64,000 nt of DNA from positions 1 through 64,000 of the forward strand of contig CALIDI010000006.1 of the NCBI GenBank assembly GCA_938023035.1, in the 5' to 3' direction. A program made the translations under genes and the position numbers. This stretch comes from an uncultured Leptolyngbyaceae cyanobacterium (GTDB lineage Bacteria; Cyanobacteriota; Cyanobacteriia; Leptolyngbyales; Leptolyngbyaceae). The notes under the pieces are model-generated. The model did not search any database and had not been told where the DNA came from. It saw nothing but the letters and a program-made list of their open reading frames with translations. Positions 1-8,987 of the stretch are shown here, piece by piece. Numbering within the stretch: position 1 is the stretch's first letter; the number at the start of each line of letters is the position of its first letter.

Positions 1-13
1 GTGCGATGTGTCA

Positions 14-700
14 ACGACAAACTACCTCAAACCCTTACAGGGATTGAAACGAAAACCACCGGCGCAACAATCTAGGTATATTTAACGACAAACTACCTCA
101 AACCCTTACAGGGATTGAAACTGGTTAGGGATTATGTGCAGGAAGGCATAAGAACCCGTAACGACAAACTACCTCAAACCCTTACAGGGATTGAAACCGA
201 AACCGTAGCAGTGGTGGATTTTGGATATCACCACGACAAACTACCTCAAACCCTTACAGGGATTGAAACGCGCGCCACACCTGAAGCTCATCATCCAGCA
301 GGCGGACGACAAACTACCTCAAACCCTTACAGGGATTGAAACCTGTTCATCCTTCATCGCCCAGAGAACAGTAAGCACGACAAACTACCTCAAACCCTTA
401 CAGGGATTGAAACCGGATTCCTTTCTTGACTGCTTTGCGCGATGAACGACGACAAACTACCTCAAACCCTTACAGGGATTGAAACAACTGTAAACCAAAC
501 CCCAAATTGAGCAGAACTGAGACGACAAACTACCTCAAACCCTTACAGGGATTGAAACAAGGTTTCCGGTTGAATCAACAACCGGTGGATCTACGACAAA
601 CTACCTCAAACCCTTACAGGGATTGAAACTTGTCAAAATAAGGCCACGTGACTGAGTTTATAGGCAACAAAGTACTTCAAGTCCTTACAGGGATTTAAAT
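14..700 (+). CRISPR. CRISPR array, trailer end; nine intact repeats plus one degenerate repeat
   Basis: Nine identical 37-nt repeats start at 14, 85, 161, 233, 306, 377, 449, 522 and 593. A tenth, at 664-700, differs at 8 of 37 positions. Spacers are 34, 39, 35, 36, 34, 35, 36, 34 and 34 nt. The repeat begins ACGACAAACTACC and ends GGGATTGAAAC; the last eight bases match the 5' handle typical of cyanobacterial crRNAs, so the + strand is inferred to be crRNA sense. A degenerate repeat normally marks the leader-distal end, which agrees: the leader and any cas genes would lie left of the window, and bases 1-13 are probably part of another spacer. No cas gene is seen here, so the subtype cannot be set. 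Confidence 0.98.
664..700 (+). repeat. Degenerate terminal CRISPR repeat
   Basis: This 37-nt unit aligns without gaps to the array repeat and keeps CCTTACAGGGATT, but has eight substitutions, including the final C changed to T. It follows a normal 34-nt spacer. It is probably the oldest, trailer-side repeat of the array. Confidence 0.9.
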
Positions 701-718
701 GCGACATTAGATCAGCCA

Positions 719-940
719 TTGGCTCCAAGTCGCAAAGGGGCAATGTACTCTGATGGAGACCATCAAGTGGTCAATGGGATCACTTACGAGCTTCGCAATT
801 CATGTTGGCACCGCGTCGATCCCAAGGATGACCCAGTAGCCGCACTGATTAAAGCGCAGGAGGAATTAGATGAAGAAGAAACGGAAGGATTTGAGCAGAC
901 CGAAACTGCCGGCGAATCCGAACCCACTTTCGATGGATGA
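719..940 (+). CDS. Hypothetical acidic protein, possibly a fragment
   Basis: This 73-codon frame starts with TTG at 719 or ATG at 743. It is also open upstream into the degenerate CRISPR repeat, so the true 5' end is unclear and it may be a decayed remnant. The middle is ordinary globular-looking sequence (VNGITYELRNSCWHRVD). The C-terminal third is very acidic, rich in Glu and Asp. I do not recognise the family. It lies just upstream of a helicase remnant in the same orientation and overlaps a small ORF, a layout that suggests leftovers of a mobile-element gene set. That origin is inference. Confidence 0.4.
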   Translation: MAPSRKGAMYSDGDHQVVNGITYELRNSCWHRVDPKDDPVAALIKAQEELDEEETEGFEQTETAGESEPTFDG

Positions 941-965
941 ACTGGCGGACAGTCTGAATAAATAG
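870..965 (+). CDS. Small basic ORF, 31 aa
   Basis: The ATG at 870 has a strong ribosome-binding site (AGGAGG at 859-864) and reads 31 codons to TAG at 963-965. The product begins MKKKRKDLSRPKLPANP and ends with a short acidic stretch, MDELADSLNK. It overlaps the end of the 719-940 frame by 71 bases. The good Shine-Dalgarno is the main support; there is no family assignment. It may be an intact small gene of the same decayed module or a chance frame. Confidence 0.35.
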   Translation: MKKKRKDLSRPKLPANPNPLSMDELADSLNK

Positions 966-971
966 CAATAA

Positions 972-1324
972 TGTAGCGATGCCGGGGATGTCAATGGAGC
1001 ACCTGGCAGCACTAGCGATCGCGGAGGCTCTGGAGAGGGCGTTACCCCCCGGATCGTCACTGCACGACCCGAACTTAATGCTACCGTCGATACCAGCCGA
1101 ATTCCTGAACGACTTCGGGAACACCTAAAGGAGCATCAGCAGCAAGGTGCTGCCCTCGCTATTCAGGTTATGATGCGGGGGGCAGTTTTTTGCTGGTCGG
1201 CGGGACAGGTGCCGGTAAATCGCGTCAAATTCTGGCGATCGCTCAAACCTGGCAACAAATCACTCCAAACCCTTGCGAGGATTCAAACAAAATTTTTCTG
1301 GGGCCTTGTGGTTCTCAGGCCTAA
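972..1324 (+). pseudogene. Remnant of a strawberry-notch/SNF2-like helicase N-terminus
   Basis: The frame from 972 encodes a Gly/Ser-rich stretch and then a region ending IPERLREHLKEHQQQGAA, typical of the segment before the first helicase motif. After a frameshift in the G6 or T6 runs near 1177-1191 the other frame continues with a Walker A-like GGTGAGKSRQILAIAQTW. Only this N-terminal piece survives; the frame closes at TAA 1322-1324, after running into a decayed CRISPR repeat at 1252. There is no credible start codon. The strawberry-notch assignment comes from motif memory and is moderate; the broken P-loop ATPase reading is firmer. A sequencing error could explain the frameshift but not the missing C-terminal bulk. 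Confidence 0.6.
1252..1288 (+). repeat. Decayed CRISPR repeat outside the array
   Basis: This 37-nt segment aligns without gaps to the array repeat with 27 of 37 identities, keeping CAAACCCTT in the middle and ending TTCAAAC. It lies 551 bases past the array. A second, weaker match (about 16 of the first 25 positions, then a one-base shift) starts at 1333, leaving a 44-nt gap that resembles a spacer. Together they suggest the relic of an older array segment. Confidence 0.55.
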
Positions 1325-1353
1325 AAGCCCTAGCAATAAACGATTCTGAACCC

Positions 1354-4300
1354 TTACCAGGGGTTACCGACCATTGTAAATGGCGACCAGAAGAAGGGAT
1401 GGCGCAGATCAGTGATTTCCTGTTCTTGCAGATTGGCAGGCAAATCTAGAGGGGTGTTGCCTAATCCGATCAGTTGGCGATCGCTGACACTGACTTCTCC
1501 CTTCAACAGAGCCAGTTGGGCTTGTCGTAGGGCCTCTGACTTAATCGGCACCTGACGTAGACTATCGTAGAACTTGCCCATCAACGCTAGGGTACCAATG
1601 TCACTGACATACCAGAGGCTACCCAGGGCAGATTTAGAGCCAGCCTTAATGGCCATGCCAGCAAAACCCAGCTCGGCATCGCGATCGCCCAAAGCAGTAC
1701 GGCAGGCGCTCAGCACCAGCAGTTGAGCGGGGGGATTGTTCAGCCCCAACTGACGAAGTTGATCGAGTTGAAGTTTGGTATCCCCCAATTGCACATAGGA
1801 GTTGCTTGGATCCTTTGGCCGAAACTCACCATGCGTTGCCAAGTGGACAATGCCAAAGGGCTGCTGCTGTCGCGATGACTTGAGATTGCTCAGAGTAAAT
1901 CTCTCATCCGGCAATACAGAGGCATTCCACAACTGCTGAATGGTTTGTAACTCCAAGGGTACGGCGGGGAGATGACGCTGGTTGGCGAACTCGGCGGTGC
2001 CCATGGCTAATACCTTAGTCTGACGCACATCCACATAGCGAGTGTCGGTGAGACTGAGACTAGGCATCAGGCCAATGCTATACTGCTCTACCAAAAATTC
2101 GTCCTGGGGATTTTGCAGTGCTGCTACGGGCAGCGATCGCAGCTGCTCATCCATCACAAACACCAGGTTATTGATTTCCCGTGCTTGCAGGGTGGGCAAG
2201 ATTGGCGCAATTAACCATTGGTAGAGTTGTCGTGCCGATTGTTGGTAGCTGACAGTGCGGGTTTTGCGGCGATCAGACACTTCTGAACGAAACTCCTGAG
2301 TGACCGCCACCAGGTCTTTGCGGCTAAGCCCCCGCAGCCGGATCCGCACAGGCTCCCCTTTCGCTGTCACCACCAAAATTTCGACCCCATCGTCGTCTCT
2401 AGTTTCGACAGAAAGCCCTCCTCCAGGCAGATTGGGTTCCTTCAGATAAGCTGTATAGGCTTCTGAAAAGGCCGCTTCCTGGCTGGTAAAGTTCAGACCC
2501 GCCCCAAACCGGGTAGGAATAAAGCGAATATAGATCAAAGCTGGACGCACGCCGGTTTCTCGCTCAATGTTTTGCAAGATCTGCTGGGCTTCATCTAGGG
2601 TTTTGACCGTTGTAAACGGAGTGCCTGGGGGTAAGGACGGGCGTGGGTCGGCCTGGGGTGGCTCTGGAAAGCGTGGCTCTGGGGGGCGCGGCTCTTCTAT
2701 AACAGGCGGAGCCGGCTGGGTCTGGGTGAGCAGGTTAATCGGTGCTGGGGTTGAGAGCGAGACCCCATCACTGGCTTGCAGGCTAAACGCCGTAAATTCT
2801 CCCGCTAGCCCTGGTGGTGGCACATACTCAAAGTTATCGCCAGGGCCAATCACAGTACCGACGGTGACTGCTACCCCATTTACCCGGAGAGTAGCCCCAG
2901 GAGCAATCGCTGCAATTTGAATCTGAGTGACATCCAGGTTGAGATCGGTGATGGTGGTTGCCAAGTCTGCAAAGGTAAAAGCGATGGGTTGATCGACCAG
3001 AGTGGGAGGCAGGGCTGTAATCGCCGCGATCGCCGGGGGAGTATTAATCGAGCGAATTGTAATCCCCGCCGGGGTACCGGTCGCATCACCACCATTGGGC
3101 AACACTGGGAAGCTACCACTCGTCAACAGGGTGGGAGTCGCATCATTCCCTGTGCGAATCCCATCAGATAGACCATTAACGGCTGCGTTGCCAATTACAA
3201 ACGGTACATTCGTTGGCCCACCATCATGTTGTAGTGTGACAGTTCCACCAGTAATCGTTGTCACGCTTCCATTCGCATTCGCTTGCGCATCAATGGTAAA
3301 TTCCTCATTCAGACCGACATCCGTCCCTCGGACAGTGCCCTGGGCCAATACCTGAACGTTACCGCCCCTAGCATTGGCAGGCCCCTCTCCGGCGTTATCG
3401 GCAAAGGCCGCTGCATCAATGCTGGTAAACACAATGTTGTTGCCCACAGTCGGGGTTTCCAGGGTGACATTCCCTGCCTGGCTAGTGGCTGTGGCAGAGG
3501 AAGACGACGTGGAAGTACTGGCACTGGTAAAAACCCGACCCACCTGAAGCGAGCCATTTTGTACCGACAGGGCCACCCTGCCGCCCTGGGCTTCTACCCC
3601 ATAAATACTGCTATTGGCAAAGGCATCGGTAAAAATATCTTGGGCCACTAGCCCACTACCTGCCTCAGCTTCTACAGTGCCTGCCTGGGCTTGGCTGTTG
3701 CTGAAGCTACTGAAGTTAGAGGCCGAGGTATCGATATCAGCCACGGTGATCAAGCCATTCAGAGCCTGCAAGCGAATATTCCCGCTAGTAGCTGTGCGCT
3801 GCTCTCCCACCGCCGAGGTGTCAATCGTACCTGTTTGAATATTGCCGGTTCGGGCAAGCAGGTCAACCCGACCACCGGTTGCTGGCAAAAAGGTTTCACT
3901 GGCGTTGGCTGAGGCATTGATATTGCCGGTTGTAATGTTGCCCTGGGCGTCGAGAATGACTGGACCACCAATCCGCGCGATCGGAAACTCCCCACCCAGC
4001 ACGTCAAAATTAGAGGTGTCGATGTTGCCGTTGACTGTAATGTTACCAGGAGTCGTAGGCGCAGGCGTGGTTACGAGACCTCCTGGGGGCGTGCCAATGA
4101 CTTCTGGGGCCGCCACTGCTGTACCTGCCCGCAAAATCAGGGCAGGGGTCGTGGTCAGCAGGGTCGCATCCGGGTCACTCGTCGGGATTGTGACATCTGG
4201 CCCGGTAATCTGAATATCGCCGTTTACCGTAATGTTGCCCCCGGCCTCGACCTTTAGTGCCACACCAGTATAGGAGCCAAAGGTGACATCTCCTGTGGAG

Positions 4301-6390
4301 CGAATGATCGGGTCATAGAGACTGACGAATTGCCCAGTCCCTCCGCTGAGAGTGCGGAGGGAAAAATTGCCACCGCTCCAGAAGTGGGCATCGCCAGAAA
4401 TGACCCCATTACTCACTAGACTTAAATCGCCCCCACTCTGGAAAGGCGTCGTAGGGTGATTCAACGCTAGAATATCAATGCCCTGGTTGCCCTGAATCGT
4501 CAGGTGGCGGCCCGCCGTTACCAACACAGGCTGGGTCTCACTATCTCGAATTTGTACCCGATCCTGGCTGTTGAGAAAGGCATCTTCCTGAGCATGCAGT
4601 TGCGAATCTGTTAGCCGCAGGGTTGCCCGCGCCTCGATTTGAATCGTGTTTCCCACTAAGCGAGACTGGCTACCGACAAGAGCCACATCCCCCGGCTGAA
4701 TTGCCAGCCCGCTACTGGTTCTAACGGTACCATTGTCATTGGTCAATCCGGTTTGGTTGGCGGCCAAGTCGGCCAGAGATGCTGCCGGAGCCGGGGTTGG
4801 CAAGGTACCCGGAGCTTGCATCTCAATCGTCAAGGGACTACCCGCTTGGCTAATGCGTACCACCGACGAACCGGGCACTGTGGCAATTACCAACCCACCG
4901 GGAGCATTGATTTGCCCGATGTTGATCACTGTGCCACCCAGCAAATTGAGCGATCGCCCCGGCTGCAAAGTCAGGTTGCCCGCATTTAAAATTCCCCCCG
5001 GTTGCGCTAGGGAAAACGCCAGGCTGCTGGGAGTTCCAGTCAAATTAGCATAGGGATTACTGCCAACACTACTAAACCACTGGTCACCAAACCCAATGGC
5101 ATTGGCCGTTGTAGCAGTAAATGAACCCGGTAGGTCTAAGCGCGCATTGGGCCCAAACACAATCCCAGAAGGGTTCATCAAAAACAGATTGGCATTACTG
5201 CCCGACACCCGCAGCACTCCATCAATCACAGAGGCTTCTCCGGCAGCCACCCGGCCCAAAATGTTGCGGATTTGGGGCACCGCTAAAAAGTTAGCGACTT
5301 GGTTCGCATCCAGGCCAAACCGAGAAAAGCTATGGAATAGGTTGGCTCCATCTCTAGAAAGTTGCCCGCCCGTAATATCAAACTGATTGTTAACCTGGTT
5401 AACCTGGGTGTTGGTGCCATCAACAGCGGGGGCAACCGCCTGAGCCACTAGCAGTGGTTCTGGTGAGCCAGGAAGCGTTTCTGGGCGAGCCATATTGCCA
5501 GGTAAGGCCGGGTCACTCAGTTGAAACCGGGGAATCATCTGAGTTTCTCTAGGAGCAGAGGGGGCCAGTTGAAACGCTGGGGGCGCAGCTACGGTTGGCT
5601 GGCTTCCGAGCAAAGGTAACCCCACCAGCATCAGACCCGTGCCTGCTGTTACCAGAGGTCGCCGCTGCCTAGGCCCTGTCACAGCTAGAGACCGCGATCG
5701 CCACCGCTGTAAAGCCGCCTCACGCGCAAGGATGCATTGCTCTTCCTGGTGATTGCGCCGCTGATTTGATGTACTCTCCCCATGGCAGCGGTAGTAGTAA
5801 AGGGGCCGCGGCAAATGATGAATCGCCGTCACTTCTGACAGTCGCAGACATAGCTCATAATCTTCAGCCGTGTTGTAGCGAGGATCAACGCCACCAACCT
5901 GTTCATATACACTGCGGCGCAACAGGCGAAAATGGAAAGTCATGAACTTCTCTAGTAAAGCCCCTGGGGAATAGGGCACCCGACAACGGCCACCGTAGCC
6001 CGTCACCTGCGTCTGGGCATTGATCACCTGGTAATCGGTGTAAACCATGCCAACACTAGGGCTTTGAGCCAACACTGCTACCGTTTCTGCCAAAGCCTCT
6101 GGTGCTAACAAATCGTCACTATCGATCCAGGCCAAGTATTGCCCCTGAGTTTGCGCGATCGCGGCTTTAAGACTGGCAGCAAAACCCTGATGGGCACCAA
6201 CCATTGCCCGCACCCGTGGATCCTGCTGGGCATAGTGGCGGGCAATTACCAGGGATTGATCCGTAGAACCGTCATCCCACAACAGCAGCTCAAAATCCCG
6301 ATAGGTTTGGGCCAGGATGCTGCTAATCGTCGCGCTGAGATAGCGATCGCGGTTATGAAAAACAGTGATGAGAGAAACGGTAGGGGACAT
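1354..6390 (-). CDS. GT2 glycosyltransferase - TPS exoprotein - CHAT protease fusion (1678 aa)
   Basis: Residues 1 to about 230 form a GT-A glycosyltransferase family 2 domain (VSLITVFHNRDRYL, DDGST, WIDSDDLL). Residues 237-268 look like a Sec signal peptide (PRQRRPL, a hydrophobic core, then TVAA). A filamentous haemagglutinin TPS domain follows from about 320 (NLFLMNPSGIVFGPNA), then a long beta-helix-like region with GNI-type repeats, a cadherin-like stretch and a Pro-rich linker. The end, from about 1350, is a CHAT caspase-like domain with the dyad H1520 (HLATHG) and C1563 (LSACRTA). The partner transporter is divergent at 6809. A GTG at 5682 would start a conventional secreted form without the GT2 part, but has no clear ribosome-binding site. 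TPS and CHAT domains together are known in cyanobacteria; the GT2 fusion is odd. Confidence 0.9.
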   Translation of the reverse strand: MSPTVSLITVFHNRDRYLSATISSILAQTYRDFELLLWDDGSTDQSLVIARHYAQQDPRVRAMVGAHQGFAASLKAAIAQTQGQYLAWIDSDDLLAPEALAETVAVLAQSPSVGMVYTDYQVINAQTQVTGYGGRCRVPYSPGALLEKFMTFHFRLLRRSVYEQVGGVDPRYNTAEDYELCLRLSEVTAIHHLPRPLYYYRCHGESTSNQRRNHQEEQCILAREAALQRWRSRSLAVTGPRQRRPLVTAGTGLMLVGLPLLGSQPTVAAPPAFQLAPSAPRETQMIPRFQLSDPALPGNMARPETLPGSPEPLLVAQAVAPAVDGTNTQVNQVNNQFDITGGQLSRDGANLFHSFSRFGLDANQVANFLAVPQIRNILGRVAAGEASVIDGVLRVSGSNANLFLMNPSGIVFGPNARLDLPGSFTATTANAIGFGDQWFSSVGSNPYANLTGTPSSLAFSLAQPGGILNAGNLTLQPGRSLNLLGGTVINIGQINAPGGLVIATVPGSSVVRISQAGSPLTIEMQAPGTLPTPAPAASLADLAANQTGLTNDNGTVRTSSGLAIQPGDVALVGSQSRLVGNTIQIEARATLRLTDSQLHAQEDAFLNSQDRVQIRDSETQPVLVTAGRHLTIQGNQGIDILALNHPTTPFQSGGDLSLVSNGVISGDAHFWSGGNFSLRTLSGGTGQFVSLYDPIIRSTGDVTFGSYTGVALKVEAGGNITVNGDIQITGPDVTIPTSDPDATLLTTTPALILRAGTAVAAPEVIGTPPGGLVTTPAPTTPGNITVNGNIDTSNFDVLGGEFPIARIGGPVILDAQGNITTGNINASANASETFLPATGGRVDLLARTGNIQTGTIDTSAVGEQRTATSGNIRLQALNGLITVADIDTSASNFSSFSNSQAQAGTVEAEAGSGLVAQDIFTDAFANSSIYGVEAQGGRVALSVQNGSLQVGRVFTSASTSTSSSSATATSQAGNVTLETPTVGNNIVFTSIDAAAFADNAGEGPANARGGNVQVLAQGTVRGTDVGLNEEFTIDAQANANGSVTTITGGTVTLQHDGGPTNVPFVIGNAAVNGLSDGIRTGNDATPTLLTSGSFPVLPNGGDATGTPAGITIRSINTPPAIAAITALPPTLVDQPIAFTFADLATTITDLNLDVTQIQIAAIAPGATLRVNGVAVTVGTVIGPGDNFEYVPPPGLAGEFTAFSLQASDGVSLSTPAPINLLTQTQPAPPVIEEPRPPEPRFPEPPQADPRPSLPPGTPFTTVKTLDEAQQILQNIERETGVRPALIYIRFIPTRFGAGLNFTSQEAAFSEAYTAYLKEPNLPGGGLSVETRDDDGVEILVVTAKGEPVRIRLRGLSRKDLVAVTQEFRSEVSDRRKTRTVSYQQSARQLYQWLIAPILPTLQAREINNLVFVMDEQLRSLPVAALQNPQDEFLVEQYSIGLMPSLSLTDTRYVDVRQTKVLAMGTAEFANQRHLPAVPLELQTIQQLWNASVLPDERFTLSNLKSSRQQQPFGIVHLATHGEFRPKDPSNSYVQLGDTKLQLDQLRQLGLNNPPAQLLVLSACRTALGDRDAELGFAGMAIKAGSKSALGSLWYVSDIGTLALMGKFYDSLRQVPIKSEALRQAQLALLKGEVSVSDRQLIGLGNTPLDLPANLQEQEITDLRHPFFWSPFTMVGNPW

Positions 6391-6808
6391 AGGCGTAGAG
6401 AGGAGATGGGGTCAAGGGTAGCGGGGAGAAGGAAAGGAAGTCTCAAGCTTTGGAGGTTGCTGAATCTGGAGATGAATCACCCAATTCGCCTTCTTCCAAA
6501 AGGAGAGGGAACAGCATTTCTTGCTATCCTTTTCCCATTGGGAGAAGGGTATCACCCTAACGGGCATTTAACGAAACGGGCATTTAACGAAGAGGATGGG
6601 GACAATGTATTCTTTCGTTAAGCAACGCCGAATTTTGCATGACATTCTATTTCCCTGCTCAGCTAACCATCTTTCTTTGTAGCTACCGTTTCATGGCGAT
6701 CGCAGCTTCCTCAGGAATTTCCCATAAATCATTGCAAAATATTTTTTATGCGGATGAGCGGAGGGTAGCAGCGTATTCATGAGCCAATCGCTGTGTTTTT
6801 GGTGAGTT
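6391..6808. other. Divergent intergenic region with a dispersed-repeat relic
   Basis: These 418 bases separate the divergent exoprotein and transporter genes and should hold both promoters. Positions about 6475-6600 carry a C/T-rich segment containing CCCATTGGGAGAAGGG and a tandem CGGGCATTTAACGAA unit, which resembles other intergenic repeats in this window (19808, 33320, 58735). I see no convincing gene. Confidence 0.5.
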
Positions 6809-8923
6809 ATGGTCACGCCTGTTTTGCCCCCACCCCTGCCACCGAGCAATGTTTACCCCATTGCCGTTGCCGTGGAGGTTGCGTCTCAGCAAGAGGAGCA
6901 ACCTCCTTCATTTCCAGGGGAAGTGCTACCACCAGAAGAGTCAAGCTTAGAGTTTTCGCAAGCGCGCCCCCAACCTAGCGGCTTTGTGGTTGAGGCCAGT
7001 GTAGCCCCCCCGACTCCAGTGGCGGAAAAAAAAGGTGAACCGGCTATCAGTTCTAGGGCGATCGCCCCAGAACCGGTAGAACCAGCTTTAGAAAAAGCCG
7101 CACCTAAATCAAAGCCACATGAGCCACAGTTGCAAAGCTCTAAACAAGCGATCCAGGCCGAATGGTCAGAGGTTAACCCCCAAGTGGCATTGCCTGTTGT
7201 TGCATCGGCTCCAGAAAAGCCAGTGCTCAGAGTAGTAGCCGAGTGTGGAACAGGCGAGCAGGTGTGTCAGGCGCCTGCCATGCCGCAGGCGATGCAACCG
7301 GCGGCCCAACCACCAGAACCAGGCACAGCAAGTTCTAAGTTTCAGCAACTTTCCCAGGCGTTTCAGGCCGTGCCAGCACCCATCGATGGAACTCCGCCCA
7401 ACGCTAGCCCTAGCCTGGAAACGCGCACAGTAGAAGTGCAGAAAATTCAAGTAGTAGGCAGCACGATTCTGACATTGCAAGAGCTAGAACCTCTGGTACA
7501 ACCCCTACAAAATCGCACAGTCACTCTGGAGGATCTAGAAAACCTAGCGGATAAAATTACCCAGCTTTACTTGCAACGGGGATTTTTGACATCACGAGCC
7601 ATTCTTGACCAGGGCGGCATCGTTAATGGGGTTGTGCCCATTTGGGTCATTGAAGATACCCTGGAAGACATTCAAATTGAGGGGTTACAGCGGCTGAAGC
7701 CAGATTATTTGCGCAGCCGAATTCGGCGAGCCGCAGGTACCCCGATTAATGTGGGTCAGCTTGAGGAGCAGCTGCGCCTACTGCGCGCCGACCCCCTGTT
7801 TGAAAACGTTGAGGCAACGCTACGAGTGGGTAGTGGGGTGGGTAAAACCGTGCTCGCGGTACGAGCCACAGAGGCAAAATCTTTCTCTGGAAATGTGTTT
7901 TCTAACAACTACTCCCCCCCGAGTGTGGGTGGAGAGCAGTTTGGTACGACGCTCTCCTATCGCAACCTGACGGGGAATGGGGATTTACTATTTGGTGGTT
8001 ATCGGCGATCGGCAACGGGCGGTTCAGAGACCATTGACCTGGGTTACCAGATTCCTGTCAGCCCCAGTGAAGCAACGCTGCAACTCAGAGCAAGCTGGAG
8101 CAACAATAAAATCACCCAGGCTCCCTTTGATGTCTTGGGTATTCGGGCTAATTCTGAACTCTATGAGGTCAATTTTCGCCAGCCTCTGATTCGCAGTTCC
8201 CGTGAGGAGTTGGCCCTTTCTTTAGGGTTTGCTTACCAAAATGGTCAGACCTTTATCTTTAATAACACCCCCTTCTTCTTTGGGGTCGGGCCAGATGCGA
8301 ATGGGGTGAGCCGCACAAGTGTGATTAGGTTTGGTCAGGAGTATGTCCGACGAGACCCAGCCGGAGCCTGGGCCTTTCGCTCGCTGTTTAGCCTGGGCAC
8401 CGGGTTATTTGGGGCCACCAAAAATCCAGGGTCTGCTATTCCCGATGGTCAGTTTTTTGCCTGGCTGGGGCAGGCTCAGCGGGTGCAACGATTGGGGAAT
8501 GACCATCTGCTGATCGCTCAGGCCGACGTGCAACTCACCCCCGATAGTCTCCTACCTTCTCAACAGTTTGTGATTGGCGGTGGGCAGTCGGTGCGGGGCT
8601 ATCGTCAAAATGCTCGCTCGGGTGACAACGGTTTTCGCTTTTCGGTAGAAGATCGCATTGCCCTACAACGGGATGCCAACGGTAGCCCAATTCTACAATT
8701 GGCCCCCTTTGTTGAGATGGGTACTGTTTGGAATCAGCGCAGCAACCCTAATCTGCTCCCCGATCGCAACTTTCTGGCCAGTATTGGTCTGGGTTTACTC
8801 TGGCAACCAATCCCCAAATTAAACATCCGCGTTGACTATGGTCTCCCCTTGGTGCGTCTCAGCGATCGCGGGAACAACATTCAAGATTCTGGGGTCTACT
8901 TTAGTGTCAATTACCAGTTTTAA
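6809..8923 (+). CDS. TpsB/ShlB-family outer-membrane transporter for two-partner secretion (704 aa)
   Basis: This is the outer-membrane pore that exports a TPS exoprotein, most likely the divergent protein ending at 6390. The first ~215 residues are Pro/Gln/Glu-rich and low in complexity. Residues ~215-290 are a POTRA_2 domain (EVQKIQVVGSTIL), a second POTRA follows to ~350, and ~365-704 form the ShlB beta-barrel with the conserved VRGY motif and a terminal Phe. The start is forced to ATG 6809 because TGA lies in frame at 6803-6805; an in-frame ATG at 6779 precedes that stop. No clear Sec signal is visible at this start, which is unusual for an outer-membrane protein, so the extreme N-terminus may be damaged or mis-set. 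Confidence 0.93.
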   Translation: MVTPVLPPPLPPSNVYPIAVAVEVASQQEEQPPSFPGEVLPPEESSLEFSQARPQPSGFVVEASVAPPTPVAEKKGEPAISSRAIAPEPVEPALEKAAPKSKPHEPQLQSSKQAIQAEWSEVNPQVALPVVASAPEKPVLRVVAECGTGEQVCQAPAMPQAMQPAAQPPEPGTASSKFQQLSQAFQAVPAPIDGTPPNASPSLETRTVEVQKIQVVGSTILTLQELEPLVQPLQNRTVTLEDLENLADKITQLYLQRGFLTSRAILDQGGIVNGVVPIWVIEDTLEDIQIEGLQRLKPDYLRSRIRRAAGTPINVGQLEEQLRLLRADPLFENVEATLRVGSGVGKTVLAVRATEAKSFSGNVFSNNYSPPSVGGEQFGTTLSYRNLTGNGDLLFGGYRRSATGGSETIDLGYQIPVSPSEATLQLRASWSNNKITQAPFDVLGIRANSELYEVNFRQPLIRSSREELALSLGFAYQNGQTFIFNNTPFFFGVGPDANGVSRTSVIRFGQEYVRRDPAGAWAFRSLFSLGTGLFGATKNPGSAIPDGQFFAWLGQAQRVQRLGNDHLLIAQADVQLTPDSLLPSQQFVIGGGQSVRGYRQNARSGDNGFRFSVEDRIALQRDANGSPILQLAPFVEMGTVWNQRSNPNLLPDRNFLASIGLGLLWQPIPKLNIRVDYGLPLVRLSDRGNNIQDSGVYFSVNYQF

Positions 8924-8987
8924 GCACTAGGGGGCGATGCCAAAGTCGCCAAATCAAGAAACTAGCATTGCTTCCAAAAGTTATCAC

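Noticed and set aside
115-445. Two overlapping 74-codon frames inside the CRISPR array
   Set aside because: They are produced by the repeat sequence, which is open in several frames; no ribosome-binding site or protein family.
2567-5386. Many 60-120-codon frames antisense to the TPS exoprotein gene
   Set aside because: They mirror the Gly/Asn-rich beta-helix codons of the real gene and have no family resemblance.
7166-7480. 104-codon minus-strand frame inside the TPS transporter gene
   Set aside because: It lies fully inside a clear gene in the Pro/Gln-rich linker; low complexity and no start signals.
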